Below, piece after piece: positions 18,083 to 27,526 of a stretch of 64,000 bases of DNA. Position 1 is the first letter of the stretch, and every line of letters starts with the position of its first letter. The DNA is taken from NCBI GenBank assembly GCA_020851415.1, contig JADZCU010000044.1, forward strand, positions 1 to 64,000, in the 5' to 3' direction. The position numbers and the translations under genes are program-made. The notes beneath the pieces were generated by a model. That model saw nothing but the letters and a program-made list of their open reading frames with translations, was not told the origin of the DNA and searched no databases. The DNA is from Candidatus Peregrinibacteria bacterium. GTDB taxonomy: Bacteria > Patescibacteriota > Gracilibacteria > UBA1369.

Positions 18083-18091
18083 GGTAGCCCT

Positions 18092-18118
18092 TTGACGTAC
18101 TGCGGCGCTTTCTATACA
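18092..18118 (+). promoter_or_regulatory. Probable thrS promoter
   Basis: TTGACG (18092-18097) and TATACA (18113-18118) are separated by 15 bases, right after the copy-2 transporter stop and 29 bases before the thrS ATG. The spacing is slightly short. Confidence 0.45.
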
Positions 18119-18146
18119 CTGCTTTTAGTATTTTTATATTGTTTTT

Positions 18147-19976
18147 ATGTCTAAAAAAGAACGAAGTGAGGTTGTCCGAAGTGATGACCAAGAACTGGAT
18201 CATATGCGTCATAGCTGTGCTCACATGCTGGCTCAGGCGGTACTGGATATGTTTCCAGATGCTAAGCTTGGCATTGGTCCAACTACGGATAATGGTTTCT
18301 ATTATGATTTTGAATTGCCTCGAACTTTGATTCCTGAAGATCTGGATTTGTTGCAGGAAAAGATGGTGAAAATTGCCAACGAACGCCAGACTTTTGAGCG
18401 TCGTGAAGAGCCTGTTGATGAAGCCGTGGAGTTTTATACCAAAGCCGGACAGCCTTATAAAGCTGAAATTGCAGCGGATTTGAAGACTCAGGGTGAAACC
18501 ACCGTGAGCTTTTATGAGAACCGTTTGCCTGAACATTATAAGGGTACAAATGGTGCACCGGGTGATGTGAGATTTTATGATTTGTGCCGTGGAGGACATA
18601 CGGAAAATACCGGAAAGACCGGAGCGTTTAAGTTGTTTAAGATCGCCGGTGCATATTGGCGCGGTGATGAAAAACGTCCTATGTTACAGCGTATTTATGG
18701 GCTTTGTTTTAACGATAAAAAGGAGCTGAACGATTATTTAATGATGCTGGAGGAGGCCAAGAAACGTGATCATAGGAAACTTGGTCAGGAACTTGAACTG
18801 TTTACGTTCAGCGAACATGTTGGCCCGGGTCTGCCACTTTGGATGCCGAATGGTGCTGCCATGGTTGAAGAGCTGGAGAAACTTGCGAAGGATGTTGAGT
18901 TCCGAGGTGGGTATAAACGTGTTCGTACTCCGCACATCACCAAGGGTACTTTGTATTTGAAGTCTGGCCATTTGCCTTACTATAAAGATTCTATGTATGC
19001 GCCAATGATGATTGATGAAGAGGAGTATTATTTGAAACCGATGAACTGTCCGCATCATCATATGATTTATGCGGCTACTCCAAAGAGTTACCGCGACTTG
19101 CCTCTTCGTTTGGCTGAATATGGTACTTGCTACCGTTATGAGGATTCCGGAGCGCTTTTTGGCCTCATGCGCGTGCGTGCGTTGCAGATGAATGACGCTC
19201 ATATTTATTGTACTGAAGAGCAGTTTGAAAAGGAGTTTATTGCCGTTGCTCAAATGTACCTGAACTATTTCAAAATGTTCGGTATTGAAAAATATGTGAT
19301 GCGTCTGAGTTTGCATTCTAAGGAAGGTCTGGGTAAAAAATATGTTGATGAGCCGGAACTTTGGGTTAAGACAGAAGAAATGGTTCGCAGCGCGATGAAA
19401 AAAGCAGGTGTGCCTACAATTGAGGTGCCTGATGAAGCGGCTTTTTACGGACCTAAAATTGATGTTCAAGTATGGAGCGCGATTGGTCGTGAGTTTACTT
19501 TGGCTACGAACCAGGTGGACTTTGCGGTACCAAAACGTATGGGATTATCTTTCGTTGATAAGGACGGTTCCGAGCAGGTTCCTTTGGCAATCCATCGTGC
19601 GCCGCTTGGAACTCATGAACGCTTTATCGGCTTTTTGATTGAACATTTTGGTGGCGCGTTCCCTGTGTGGTTGTCCCCTGTTCAGGTTCGTGTGTTACCG
19701 GTTTCGGATAAGTTCCTGGATTATGCGCGTGAAATTGAAGCTATGCTTTTTGAGAAAGGTGTACGTGTTGAAGTTGATGACGCAGCTGAAAGTCTTGGTA
19801 AAAAAATTCGAAGTGCCGAGATGAAAAAAATCCCATATAGTTTGATTATTGGTGAAAAAGAAGTGGCTGATAATACTGTTTCTGTCCGCAACCGTAAGAC
19901 GAAAGAACAGGTTGTGATGGGTGCTGAAGAATTTGCGGTGAAGCTGTTTGAGGAGATTCAGATGAGGAGTTTGTAA
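18147..19976 (+). CDS. thrS: Threonyl-tRNA synthetase without TGS domain
   Basis: Class II synthetase charging tRNA-Thr. The 609 residues start almost directly at the editing domain: HSCAHMLAQA (about 22-31) and DLCRGGHTENTG give the HxxxH and C/H editing-site motifs. The catalytic core follows, with zinc ligands Cys301 (MNCPHHH), His in MNDAHIYC and His in IHRAPLGTHERF; class II motif 2 lies in YRYEDSGALFGLMRVR and motif 3 in GTHERFIGFLIE. The C-terminal ~100 residues are the anticodon-binding domain. The ~60-residue N-terminal TGS domain of E. coli-type ThrS is absent, and no in-frame upstream start allows for it. A terminator follows at 19994-20020. Confidence 0.96.
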   Translation: MSKKERSEVVRSDDQELDHMRHSCAHMLAQAVLDMFPDAKLGIGPTTDNGFYYDFELPRTLIPEDLDLLQEKMVKIANERQTFERREEPVDEAVEFYTKAGQPYKAEIAADLKTQGETTVSFYENRLPEHYKGTNGAPGDVRFYDLCRGGHTENTGKTGAFKLFKIAGAYWRGDEKRPMLQRIYGLCFNDKKELNDYLMMLEEAKKRDHRKLGQELELFTFSEHVGPGLPLWMPNGAAMVEELEKLAKDVEFRGGYKRVRTPHITKGTLYLKSGHLPYYKDSMYAPMMIDEEEYYLKPMNCPHHHMIYAATPKSYRDLPLRLAEYGTCYRYEDSGALFGLMRVRALQMNDAHIYCTEEQFEKEFIAVAQMYLNYFKMFGIEKYVMRLSLHSKEGLGKKYVDEPELWVKTEEMVRSAMKKAGVPTIEVPDEAAFYGPKIDVQVWSAIGREFTLATNQVDFAVPKRMGLSFVDKDGSEQVPLAIHRAPLGTHERFIGFLIEHFGGAFPVWLSPVQVRVLPVSDKFLDYAREIEAMLFEKGVRVEVDDAAESLGKKIRSAEMKKIPYSLIIGEKEVADNTVSVRNRKTKEQVVMGAEEFAVKLFEEIQMRSL

Positions 19977-19993
19977 ATTTTTGTCTGTTGAAG

Positions 19994-20020
19994 AAAGGCT
20001 GCCTGGATGGTGGCCTTTTT
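19994..20020 (+). terminator. Terminator after thrS
   Basis: AAAGGC (19994-19999) pairs with GCCTTT (20013-20018) and runs into a T tract. It lies 18 bases after the thrS stop. Confidence 0.65.
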
Positions 20021-20041
20021 TGTTGTGAATTAATTGCAAAA

Positions 20042-20210
20042 GGAAGAGCTCCCGGGGTATCCATCTTGCGATGTTCCACCGGGAGCAGCAGGGTCGTGTC
20101 TGTCGTAACTGTCGGAATGGAGTCGGCGACCGTATTGCTTGGCAATCGATCGAGACACTTCTGTCGGTCTGCGTGGTTCTGACACGACCCTGCTGCTCTT
20201 CCCCCGGTGG
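20042..20210. repeat. Long GC-rich inverted repeat at left edge of GC-rich island
   Basis: Bases 20083-20100 and 20181-20198 are perfect 18-base reverse complements (outer end GAGCAGCAGGG). The pairing extends after a small interruption through CCACCGGG (20076-20083) and CCCGGTGG (20203-20210), and GGAAGAG (20042-20048) can pair with CTCTTCC (20196-20202) as an alternative. The segment lies just 3' of the minus-strand gene ending at 20250. It could be a structured 3' UTR, a terminator without U-tract or an element end. Confidence 0.6.
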
Positions 20211-20249
20211 CATGAACTTCTCAGCGCAGAACTTGCGGAGAGGTCGATG

Positions 20250-20741
20250 TCACCGGTCGCGCCAGCTGAGCTCCGTGACGGGCTTGCGCGGGCGCGAATC
20301 GCTGGTCCCCTCCAGCTTGCTGAAAATAGGGGCGTTCTGGAGATCCTTGGGCAGGCTCTCGCGGAGGGTGAGAACACCCCTCTTGGCGAGTACCCACTTC
20401 TCGTTCGCGGCGGCGGAACCGGCGCGGCGACTGGCGTAGTCGTGGAGGAGGAACGTGAGCGTGCAAACACGCGCGTGAGGAGCAGCGAACTCGCCGACCG
20501 CCTTGAGCGTGTACTCCAGGCGGGACTTGTTCTGCGGGCCGCGGTTCTGGAGAGCCAGGCACAGCGCTTCGAGCTGATCCTGAGGGAAAAGCGTGTCGGC
20601 GGAGGCCGTGGCCCAGTGGCGCTTGAGCTGCTGGACCTTGTCGGTCTTGGCGTTGGCGGCCGCTCCGCTGATGGAGTCGGGGGCGGGCGGGGCGGACGCG
20701 TGGGAGAGGACGGCGGGGACGGAAGAACGGGAGGTCGTCAT
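20250..20741 (-). CDS. GC-rich orphan protein (island gene 1)
   Basis: A 163-residue soluble protein with an Ala/Ser/Pro-rich N-terminus (about 1-32) and a helical remainder (QDQLEALCLALQNR, then LEYTLKAVGEFAA). Its G+C is clearly higher than that of its neighbours, with GC-ending codons, and it ends in TGA. AAGGA stands about 11 bases before the ATG, a proper Shine-Dalgarno in a genome where most genes lack one. A 14-base inverted repeat flanks the gene (20172-20185 and 20907-20920). A 212-codon frame on the other strand is a GC-rich shadow. I do not recognise a family; horizontal acquisition is likely but inferred. Confidence 0.6.
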   Translation of the reverse strand: MTTSRSSVPAVLSHASAPPAPDSISGAAANAKTDKVQQLKRHWATASADTLFPQDQLEALCLALQNRGPQNKSRLEYTLKAVGEFAAPHARVCTLTFLLHDYASRRAGSAAANEKWVLAKRGVLTLRESLPKDLQNAPIFSKLEGTSDSRPRKPVTELSWRDR

Positions 20742-20913
20742 TTGCGGTGTTTTCCTTTTTGGCGAACTGCGAGGTGAACGATGGAACGGTTGCTACACGA
20801 AGTACACATTTGTGCGGTTGTCGGCTTGAAATCGAGCGTACGTGCGTTGTGTGAGTTTCCTTTCGGGTTGAGAGATAGCTAAAACTTTTGTTTCAGCTCA
20901 GGTGTGGTGTCAG

Positions 20914-20966
20914 AACCACGCCCGGTGGTTACCGCAAAATGTTTGCGATGATTACCGGGCGTGGTT
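20914..20966. repeat. Long hairpin
   Basis: AACCACGCCCGGT (20914-20926) and ACCGGGCGTGGTT (20954-20966) are perfect reverse complements. The inner twelve bases on each side also pair if G-U is allowed, giving one long stem. It lies upstream (5') of the minus-strand gene starting at 20741. Confidence 0.6.
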
Positions 20967-21028
20967 TTGTGATCGAGTTTTCAAGGAGCAATAATATTTT
21001 TAGGGGGGATTTTTCAATTTTTAAAAAG

Positions 21029-21049
21029 CCTCTTCAGGTTGTGAAGAGG
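21029..21049 (-). terminator. Terminator, minus strand
   Basis: CCTCTTCA (21029-21036) and TGAAGAGG (21042-21049) form a perfect eight-base stem. On the minus strand it is followed by CTTTTTAAAAATT. It probably ends the transcript of the 21418-21828 gene. Confidence 0.65.
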
Positions 21050-21255
21050 TTTATGATTACTGCAGAGTAAAAATTTTACGCAGTACACCTCATCACAACA
21101 AAACGGCACACGAGACAGAGTGTCACGAGTACTGGAGCCTTCATAATAATGGCTGAATTGTTGTGTGAAGTGTTGGACATACGTTAATTCTTCGATTGGA
21201 AAGTTTTTTTTGTAGAGTGGTTTCAAGTTGACCGACTTCGCCTGAGAAAGTGTGC

Positions 21256-21294
21256 GGGGGCCTTCTGACGATATTTTGTCAGAAGGCCGCCCCC
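21256..21294. repeat. Strong GC-rich hairpin 3' of island gene 2
   Basis: GGCCTTCTGAC (21259-21269) and GTCAGAAGGCC (21278-21288) are perfect reverse complements, extended by G/C runs on both sides with one bulge. No T tract follows on either strand, so it is more likely an mRNA-end structure than a simple terminator. Confidence 0.6.
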
Positions 21295-21417
21295 AAATTC
21301 CAAGCACCCGTAACGGCATATCTATCCTGGGTGCGCCCCCCGCGATGCGGCGACGCTGAGCACGACTTTCGGCCCGTGTGATTTCGTTTTCCTTTCCCTT
21401 TTTCCTTGTTCTGTCCG

Positions 21418-21828
21418 TTACTCCGCGTTGGGAGCGCTCTTGTCTCCGGCCTTCCGGAGGATCTCGAGATTCTCGAGAGCCCTCTGGTTTTTCCGCGACT
21501 CGGCGATGCGCTCGATGAGCCCGATGAGGGCTGCGCGCCGCCGAATCTTGTCGTGGACTTGCTTGCCAGCCGGGCTGTCGTACTCGACGACGAGCCTGAC
21601 GCAAGCGAAGAGCCTCTGGTCCAGCTCATCCGGATCGACGTCGGACCACAGAGAGTCGTCCATCAGTTCGTAGAACTGACCGCCCTTCTGAGCGTTCAGA
21701 GACTTCGCCCTGATGGTGCTGCGCACCGAGATCACTTCCGGCTCGCCGTAGGGCAAACCGGTGAGCTCGAGCGCGGCGACGTCGGAATGGGTGAGGCTGG
21801 ACTTGGGCTTCGGATCTTTCTTTGCCAC
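21418..21828 (-). CDS. GC-rich orphan protein (island gene 2)
   Basis: A 136-residue soluble, charged, helical protein starting at a GTG (21828) with AGAAAGG about nine bases upstream, a clear Shine-Dalgarno. The N-terminus is Lys-rich (MAKKDPKPKSS), the middle acidic (DDSLWSDVDPDELDQ), and the C-terminus an Arg/Glu-rich helix. Like the gene at 20250-20741 it has strongly GC-biased codons unlike its neighbours. It stands alone between hairpins at 21256-21294 and 22081-22109. No family recognised; a transferred accessory gene is the simplest reading. Confidence 0.6.
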   Translation of the reverse strand: MAKKDPKPKSSLTHSDVAALELTGLPYGEPEVISVRSTIRAKSLNAQKGGQFYELMDDSLWSDVDPDELDQRLFACVRLVVEYDSPAGKQVHDKIRRRAALIGLIERIAESRKNQRALENLEILRKAGDKSAPNAE

Positions 21829-22080
21829 GTGGCGCGTACCTTTCTTGGTTAAAACTGCGTTGAGGTTTTAGGGATAGGTTTGAAACCACACCCCTTTCTG
21901 AAGATTTTGTGGTGTTGGACAGATGCCTGGCTCATGATAGCGACACCAGAAAGATACTTATCTGCAGAAAGGGATGTGATTGTTTACCAACTGATTTTCA
22001 AGGAACTTTTGGATTGGAGCGTATGAACTTTAGGGTTTTGCGGTATCGTGTTTTTTTGGATACCCCGCAGTGGCCTGAAA

Positions 22081-22109
22081 AAAGACCCCTTCGTGGTGAA
22101 GGGGTCTTT
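22081..22109. terminator. Bidirectional terminator
   Basis: AAAGACCCCTTC (22081-22092) and GAAGGGGTCTTT (22098-22109) form a perfect twelve-base stem with a five-base loop. A and T runs flank it, so it can act on both strands. Confidence 0.75.
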
Positions 22110-22169
22110 AGAGAGTTTGTTCTGAACCATTTTTCTCTATGACCGCTTCACCTTGCACGCAAGCACGCA

Positions 22170-22202
22170 GAAGTTCTTTGTCATTGGAAGGCAAAGTACT
22201 TC
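22170..22202 (+). terminator. Hairpin with T tract
   Basis: GAAGT-T-CTTTG (22170-22180) pairs with CAAAG-T-ACTTC (22192-22202), one mismatch, followed by GTTGTTTTTAAT. What transcript it would end on the plus strand is unclear. Confidence 0.4.
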
Positions 22203-22268
22203 GTTGTTTTTAATAATCTGATTGTTGCATTGGGTTGTCATACGGCGATCAGTATATGAAAAATTCGT

Positions 22269-22286
22269 GATATGTCAAGACATATC
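22269..22286 (-). terminator. Palindrome after 877-residue gene
   Basis: GATATGTC and GACATATC flank two bases. On the minus strand it is followed by ACGAATTTTTC, 33 bases after the stop at 22320. It may be a weak terminator or a protein-binding palindrome. Confidence 0.45.
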
Positions 22287-22319
22287 AAATATGCGGGCGG
22301 AATCAGTGTGCGTTTACGC

Positions 22320-24953
22320 TTATGCGACTGCGGCATCTTGATCTTTTTCGAATTGGTAATTGAAGCCTTCCAATTGGTGTTTTGCGAACTTTTCTCCGTA
22401 GAGAACCGGTGGGAAAAGTTGTTCAAAGAGCGAACCGAATTCACGTTCAGGCGTGTATACGTTGCCATGTGAGCTCACGGTGTAATCGCTGATGTTGTAG
22501 ATAAGCATGCTGTTGAGATCATAGATTTGAGTTTCAAAGCCGATATGATGATGATCTATTCTTTCTACCGGTTTACCTGTTGCCGAGTCTATTTTAGGTG
22601 TGCCGTCTTTGTTGAGTATGATTACTCTTTCTGGAAGAGTTGCATACATGGCACTTGTGAACTCTCTTTCGCCGTTGAGTGCAGCTGATCCTTCACTTCT
22701 GCCGAGTTGTTGTTTTTCGCTCATGTCACGCCCCTCGGCTCGGTCGCTGATTTTTTGTGAGCCGGAAGATGAGTAGTTTTCATAAAGGAATGTGCGTATG
22801 TACATACTTGTTTCAGCGTTGTTTGCAACTATGGACCAGCGAATGAGATCTGTTGGAAGTTTGCCTCTCAAAAGGCTGGAGAGATATGACATCTCTGATT
22901 TGCAGTGCATTAGATTTCCTTCTTCCTTGCCGGCGTATACAATGAGTTTTACTTTTTGACCCGGGCCGTCTGGACCGTTTGGAATTTCTGCATCTGCGAC
23001 GATAAATTTCTTGGTTTCTACAGGATAGGCATGATATTTTTGGAATGTGCCATCAGGTCTTTCGCGAGATACGATAGTTTCTTTGCCATCATTTTCTTCA
23101 ATTTCAGTAGGGATAAATGATACCTCGTATGCTGGTTTTGCTCTGCCTTTTTCATCGACAACGCTCATCTCATTTCCATCTTCATCAAGGGGCACAACTA
23201 TGCGGAATACATACTCTTTGGGTTTTTCGTTTTTTATTTTCAGACGGTCGCGCATGTGCTGCTCCAACTCATCACGATGCTCCGGTGCCTGCTTAAATTG
23301 TTCTGCAAAGGCATGCTTGCGATAGAATAGGAGGAGTTCAAACATTTTGCGTGCCTGATGCCGAATCAACTTGTATGGAGTGTCTTCGTGCTGTGGGTTT
23401 GCTTCGATGAAAAGTTTTGGCGCAATCATCCAGCGAATGAGTTTTCGTATGTCATGGCAATTGATGATTTCATCCATAAACTTACAGTCTTCACGGATTG
23501 GATCGTCCGGTTTTCTTATTTTCAGTGCATTGCCAACAACAAACTGAATGAGATCTCTTACTTTGCCGAGTTGCCCCTGCAAAATATTTAAAACTTCTTC
23601 GTCAGAGAGTTTTGCGTTTGGTGTATCTTCATAGTTGAAGTATTTTCTGAGTTCGGCAATAAAATGCCCTTCGCTTTCGGAAATATCTTCATATTTTTCT
23701 TTCACCGGTTTTAGGCCTCTTTCAGGCACTATTACCTCTGCCATTCCCTGAGGGTTAATTTTGGTTATATCGACAAGGCGCAGATTATCCGCAGGTATTT
23801 TTTTTGCTCTGGCTGCAAGTATTAGTGGCGTGATGTTTCCGTGAAAAAATGCATCAAAATTGAAATTTTCCTCTAAAAACGGGTACTGAGTGTCTTCCAA
23901 AATGATCCCCGAGATTTTTTTCTTAACTGAATCCCGAGTATTTTTCATGTGAGATTTCATTTTGCGCATCTCATTTATTTCTTTGTATAGGACCATGTAG
24001 AGGTTCTCCAGTGGATAGCCCTGTTTACTTAAAAAGTTTACCAATTTTTCGGCTGATCCCGGATCTGCGCCTACGTTATTTTCTTCATCAACTTTAATCA
24101 CTCTCCTAAAAATATAGTCCAGAATGAAACTTGTTTTTCGATTTTTTTTCTTTTTTTCGTCATCTCTATTATCGGGCACTCCTTCAAAAAGTGAGCGGTA
24201 TTTTTGTCCCACAACCAGTGCCGCCGCTTTATTGATTTGATCTTCCAATAAAGCGCGCACCGAGTTTGGTTTTAGACCACCATCGGTTTTTCTGCTGTGA
24301 GTTCCTCTCATGTTTACTTCTGCATCGGCTTCGGGATTTTCCGTGAACATTTGCGCGAAGTTCACATTTGGATATTGCCTTTTTGCGCTTTGTAAAAATG
24401 AGCTTAAGGTTCTTCCATTATCCTTGGCGTACTCTTTCAAAAAGCTTATCAGTTCTTCACGGGCATTTTGGTATTCTTCGTCCGATTCATGGTTGAAAAC
24501 GTGACGCTCTTCTAATTCGAACTCATCACTTTCTTCCTCTGGCTCTGCTTGCGGTTGGTCATCTTCTTGTTCGATACGTCCAGATATATCCGGGCTTACC
24601 TTTACCAGTAACAGATTATCGTTTTTCAGTTGAGCTGCAAAATTGGCCGCAAGTATTCCGGCAATGTTAAAACTGTAGAATTTTTCTAAAAACTCATCTC
24701 CTAGTAGACGACCTTCCTCGTAACCCAGCTGTGCGAGATCTTCGACAATGCTTCTCAAACTGGAAGTTGTACTGGTGCTTAGATGTTGAGCTTGCTCAAG
24801 AAGTGCATGGTCAACCTTTTGATCCGGGGTTCCATTGTTCAAATTTTTGGTATCAGTCTTGAACGATTGACTTTGGGCGTAGTTAAAATCAAGCAGACGG
24901 CGTTCGGTATCTTGCATTGCGGAATCTTTGCTAGAGGGGCTTCTGTGAACCAT
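22320..24953 (-). CDS. Large hypothetical soluble protein (877 residues)
   Basis: No family recognised with confidence. There is no signal peptide or clear membrane helix. Residues ~130-160 are very acidic (Glu/Asp/Pro-rich). The middle is helical, and the C-terminal third (about 590-877) looks like an alpha/beta domain with FRIVVPLDEDGNE, KVKLIVYAGKE, DLIRWSIVANN and IDHHHIGFETQIYDL. The last pattern faintly recalls the end of RelA/SpoT synthetase domains, but the key catalytic motifs could not be matched, so no function is claimed. On the minus strand TATAAG stands three bases before the ATG, which would make the transcript leaderless, or place the start at Met13. Confidence 0.72.
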   Translation of the reverse strand: MVHRSPSSKDSAMQDTERRLLDFNYAQSQSFKTDTKNLNNGTPDQKVDHALLEQAQHLSTSTTSSLRSIVEDLAQLGYEEGRLLGDEFLEKFYSFNIAGILAANFAAQLKNDNLLLVKVSPDISGRIEQEDDQPQAEPEEESDEFELEERHVFNHESDEEYQNAREELISFLKEYAKDNGRTLSSFLQSAKRQYPNVNFAQMFTENPEADAEVNMRGTHSRKTDGGLKPNSVRALLEDQINKAAALVVGQKYRSLFEGVPDNRDDEKKKKNRKTSFILDYIFRRVIKVDEENNVGADPGSAEKLVNFLSKQGYPLENLYMVLYKEINEMRKMKSHMKNTRDSVKKKISGIILEDTQYPFLEENFNFDAFFHGNITPLILAARAKKIPADNLRLVDITKINPQGMAEVIVPERGLKPVKEKYEDISESEGHFIAELRKYFNYEDTPNAKLSDEEVLNILQGQLGKVRDLIQFVVGNALKIRKPDDPIREDCKFMDEIINCHDIRKLIRWMIAPKLFIEANPQHEDTPYKLIRHQARKMFELLLFYRKHAFAEQFKQAPEHRDELEQHMRDRLKIKNEKPKEYVFRIVVPLDEDGNEMSVVDEKGRAKPAYEVSFIPTEIEENDGKETIVSRERPDGTFQKYHAYPVETKKFIVADAEIPNGPDGPGQKVKLIVYAGKEEGNLMHCKSEMSYLSSLLRGKLPTDLIRWSIVANNAETSMYIRTFLYENYSSSGSQKISDRAEGRDMSEKQQLGRSEGSAALNGEREFTSAMYATLPERVIILNKDGTPKIDSATGKPVERIDHHHIGFETQIYDLNSMLIYNISDYTVSSHGNVYTPEREFGSLFEQLFPPVLYGEKFAKHQLEGFNYQFEKDQDAAVA

Positions 24954-25048
24954 AGCTTATAGCAGAGGTTATGATGTTACGTGAAGCAAATTGCTTCCAT
25001 AGAGTATTATTATACTATGAAAACCAATATGTATCAAGGTGCGGGAAG

Positions 25049-25076
25049 TTGACTTTTTGCTTTATATTCCTAGAAT
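25049..25076 (+). promoter_or_regulatory. Promoter of ATP synthase operon
   Basis: TTGACT (25049-25054), 16 bases, TAGAAT (25071-25076), about 80 bases upstream of atpB. It leaves a leader of roughly 75 bases. Confidence 0.6.
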
Positions 25077-25106
25077 AGGTGCGTTTAAATTTTGGATTAA
25101 TGAAAG

Positions 25107-25139
25107 CTTAAATCTAGATGATTTAAGTTGTTTTTATTT
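25107..25139 (+). promoter_or_regulatory. Terminator-like hairpin in the atp leader
   Basis: CTTAAATC (25107-25114) and GATTTAAG (25120-25127) form a perfect eight-base stem followed by TTGTTTTTATTT, within the presumed 5' leader of atpB. It looks like a weak attenuator; there is no recognisable ligand-binding domain. Confidence 0.4.
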
Positions 25140-25156
25140 TCTGGCACCTGCACCCC

Positions 25157-26317
<1,161 letters not shown>

Positions 26318-26326
26318 TGATACGCT

Positions 26327-26953
26327 ATGTCTGATTTATTATTTATTCCATTGGCTTTTGCTACCACCTCTTCTGAAGTGACTGAGAGCCATGAAACGGA
26401 AGTTGCAACCACTGCCGGCAAGGAAACTGAGTCAGCAACTCACGAGGAGACCACAGCTGCTCATTCCGGCGGTATTGAAATTCAACCAACAACTGTCGCT
26501 TTTCAAGGTCTGAACTTTCTGGCTCTTATCGTTATTCTTTATTTGATTCTTTATAAGCCACTCACCACTCTTTTGGATGAGCGCGCTAAAAAGATCAAAG
26601 AGGGCGTTGAGAATGCGGATAAGGCTGAAGTTATGCTGAAGGAAACTCAACAGGTTCGTCATGATATGATGAAATCCACACAGGTTGAGGCAAACGAGAC
26701 GCTGGAAAAGGCTCGCAAATCCGGTGAGACTTTGAAGAACTCAATTCTTCAGGATGCTCATCAGGAAGCTGGAAAAATTGTGAAGGCCGGCCACAGTTTG
26801 ATTGATATGGAAAAAGATAAGGTTGCACAGGAATTAAAAGCAAAGGCTGTGAACCTGATTGTTGGCGCTACAGAAAAAATTCTCCGTGAAAAACTTGATG
26901 CATCGAAAGATGCAAAACTTATTGAAGAAAATCTTAAGAGCTTCGCTTCATGA
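26327..26953 (+). CDS. atpF: F0 ATP synthase subunit b
   Basis: Subunit b is the peripheral stalk linking F0 to F1. The 208 residues comprise an unusual ~50-residue N-terminal extension (a short hydrophobic start, then a Thr/Glu/Ser-rich region), one membrane helix at about residues 60-80 (LNFLALIVILYLILYKPL) and a long charged coiled coil to the C-terminus. The hydrophobic N-terminus followed by a polar stretch could be a cleaved signal or a second anchor. Its TGA stop overlaps the atpH start (ATGA at 26950), showing translational coupling and use of UGA as stop. Confidence 0.92.
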   Translation: MSDLLFIPLAFATTSSEVTESHETEVATTAGKETESATHEETTAAHSGGIEIQPTTVAFQGLNFLALIVILYLILYKPLTTLLDERAKKIKEGVENADKAEVMLKETQQVRHDMMKSTQVEANETLEKARKSGETLKNSILQDAHQEAGKIVKAGHSLIDMEKDKVAQELKAKAVNLIVGATEKILREKLDASKDAKLIEENLKSFAS

Positions 26954-27489
26954 TTGCATCCACATCCCATTTAAAATATGGAAAAGCTTTATACAACGTG
27001 GCTAAGGATGCCAATGTTGAGGATAAAGTGTTGAATGACATGGAGTCACTGGCTCATGCTTTTGAGAATGGTGCTCTCCGCAAACTGATGGTTGAGGTTT
27101 GCTACCTTGCAGCGAGCGCCCAGGAAAAGGTTCTGAGTGTTACTTTCCATGGGAAAGTGCAGGAGATTACTATGAATTTATTGGTGTTGTTGGTGCGAGC
27201 GAAAAAACTTTCGCTTGTGCCTCAAGTGGCTGAGATATACCGCAAAACCTATCATGAGATGAAAGGTATTCAGGCGGTAACTGTTCGCTCCGCGCGTAAG
27301 CTTGCGCCGGAGGAAACGCAAAAATTAATGAAATCTCTGGAAGAGAAATTGAAAAAGAGTCTTGATGTTCGTTTTGAAGAGGATCCGTCACTCATTGGCG
27401 GTGTTCAGATTTTTGAAGGCAGCAAGCTTTCAGATTATTCCGTGAAAAATTACCTGGAGACGCTTAAGAAGCACCTCCTCTCTCACTAA
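26950..27489 (+). CDS. atpH: F1 ATP synthase subunit delta
   Basis: Delta connects the peripheral stalk to the top of F1. The 179-residue protein shows the family pattern: an N-terminal helical domain (LKYGKALYNVAKDA) and the C-terminal conserved DPSLIGGVQIFEGSKLSDYSV, close to the OSCP/delta signature. Its length is standard. It overlaps atpF by four bases and is followed by atpA after a 37-base gap. Confidence 0.93.
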   Translation: MIASTSHLKYGKALYNVAKDANVEDKVLNDMESLAHAFENGALRKLMVEVCYLAASAQEKVLSVTFHGKVQEITMNLLVLLVRAKKLSLVPQVAEIYRKTYHEMKGIQAVTVRSARKLAPEETQKLMKSLEEKLKKSLDVRFEEDPSLIGGVQIFEGSKLSDYSVKNYLETLKKHLLSH

Positions 27490-27526
27490 TTTTGTTTTCA
27501 AAAATTAATAATTAAGCACTTAGGTT

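Larger units (their letters stand above)
20742..21417. other. Gene-free spacer in GC-rich island with three hairpins
   Basis: Between the two island genes there are about 675 bases without a convincing frame. They hold the 13-base perfect hairpin at 20914-20966 (extended inward by wobble pairs to about 25 pairs), a minus-strand terminator at 21029-21049, and a 14-base GC-rich hairpin (21256-21269 with 21278-21294). G+C content alternates between rich and poor in blocks. Confidence 0.5.
21829..22319. other. Intergenic stretch with inverted repeats and terminators
   Basis: About 490 bases without a convincing gene. CACACCCCTTTCTG (near 21887-21900) and CAGAAAGGGATGTG (near 21964-21977) are complementary with one wobble. 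A bidirectional terminator lies at 22081-22109, a further hairpin with T tract at 22170-22202 and an 18-base palindrome at 22269-22286. A 77-codon plus-strand frame (21909-22142) runs through the terminator and looks spurious. Confidence 0.45.

Noticed and set aside
20139..20777. 212-codon plus-strand frame in the GC-rich island
   Set aside because: Long open frames opposite GC-rich genes are common. The minus-strand frame has a Shine-Dalgarno and a more natural protein composition; this one is Arg/Gly-rich and spans the inverted repeat.
22320..24953. RelA/SpoT-like synthetase domain in the 877-residue protein
   Set aside because: Only a faint similarity (GFETQIYDL) was seen; the required catalytic residues could not be aligned by eye.
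26950..26953. UGA recoded as glycine (Gracilibacteria/Absconditabacteria code)
   Set aside because: UGA serves as stop at several gene ends, including ATGA overlaps at 26950 and 40204, and long genes such as uvrA and atpD read normally in the standard code.
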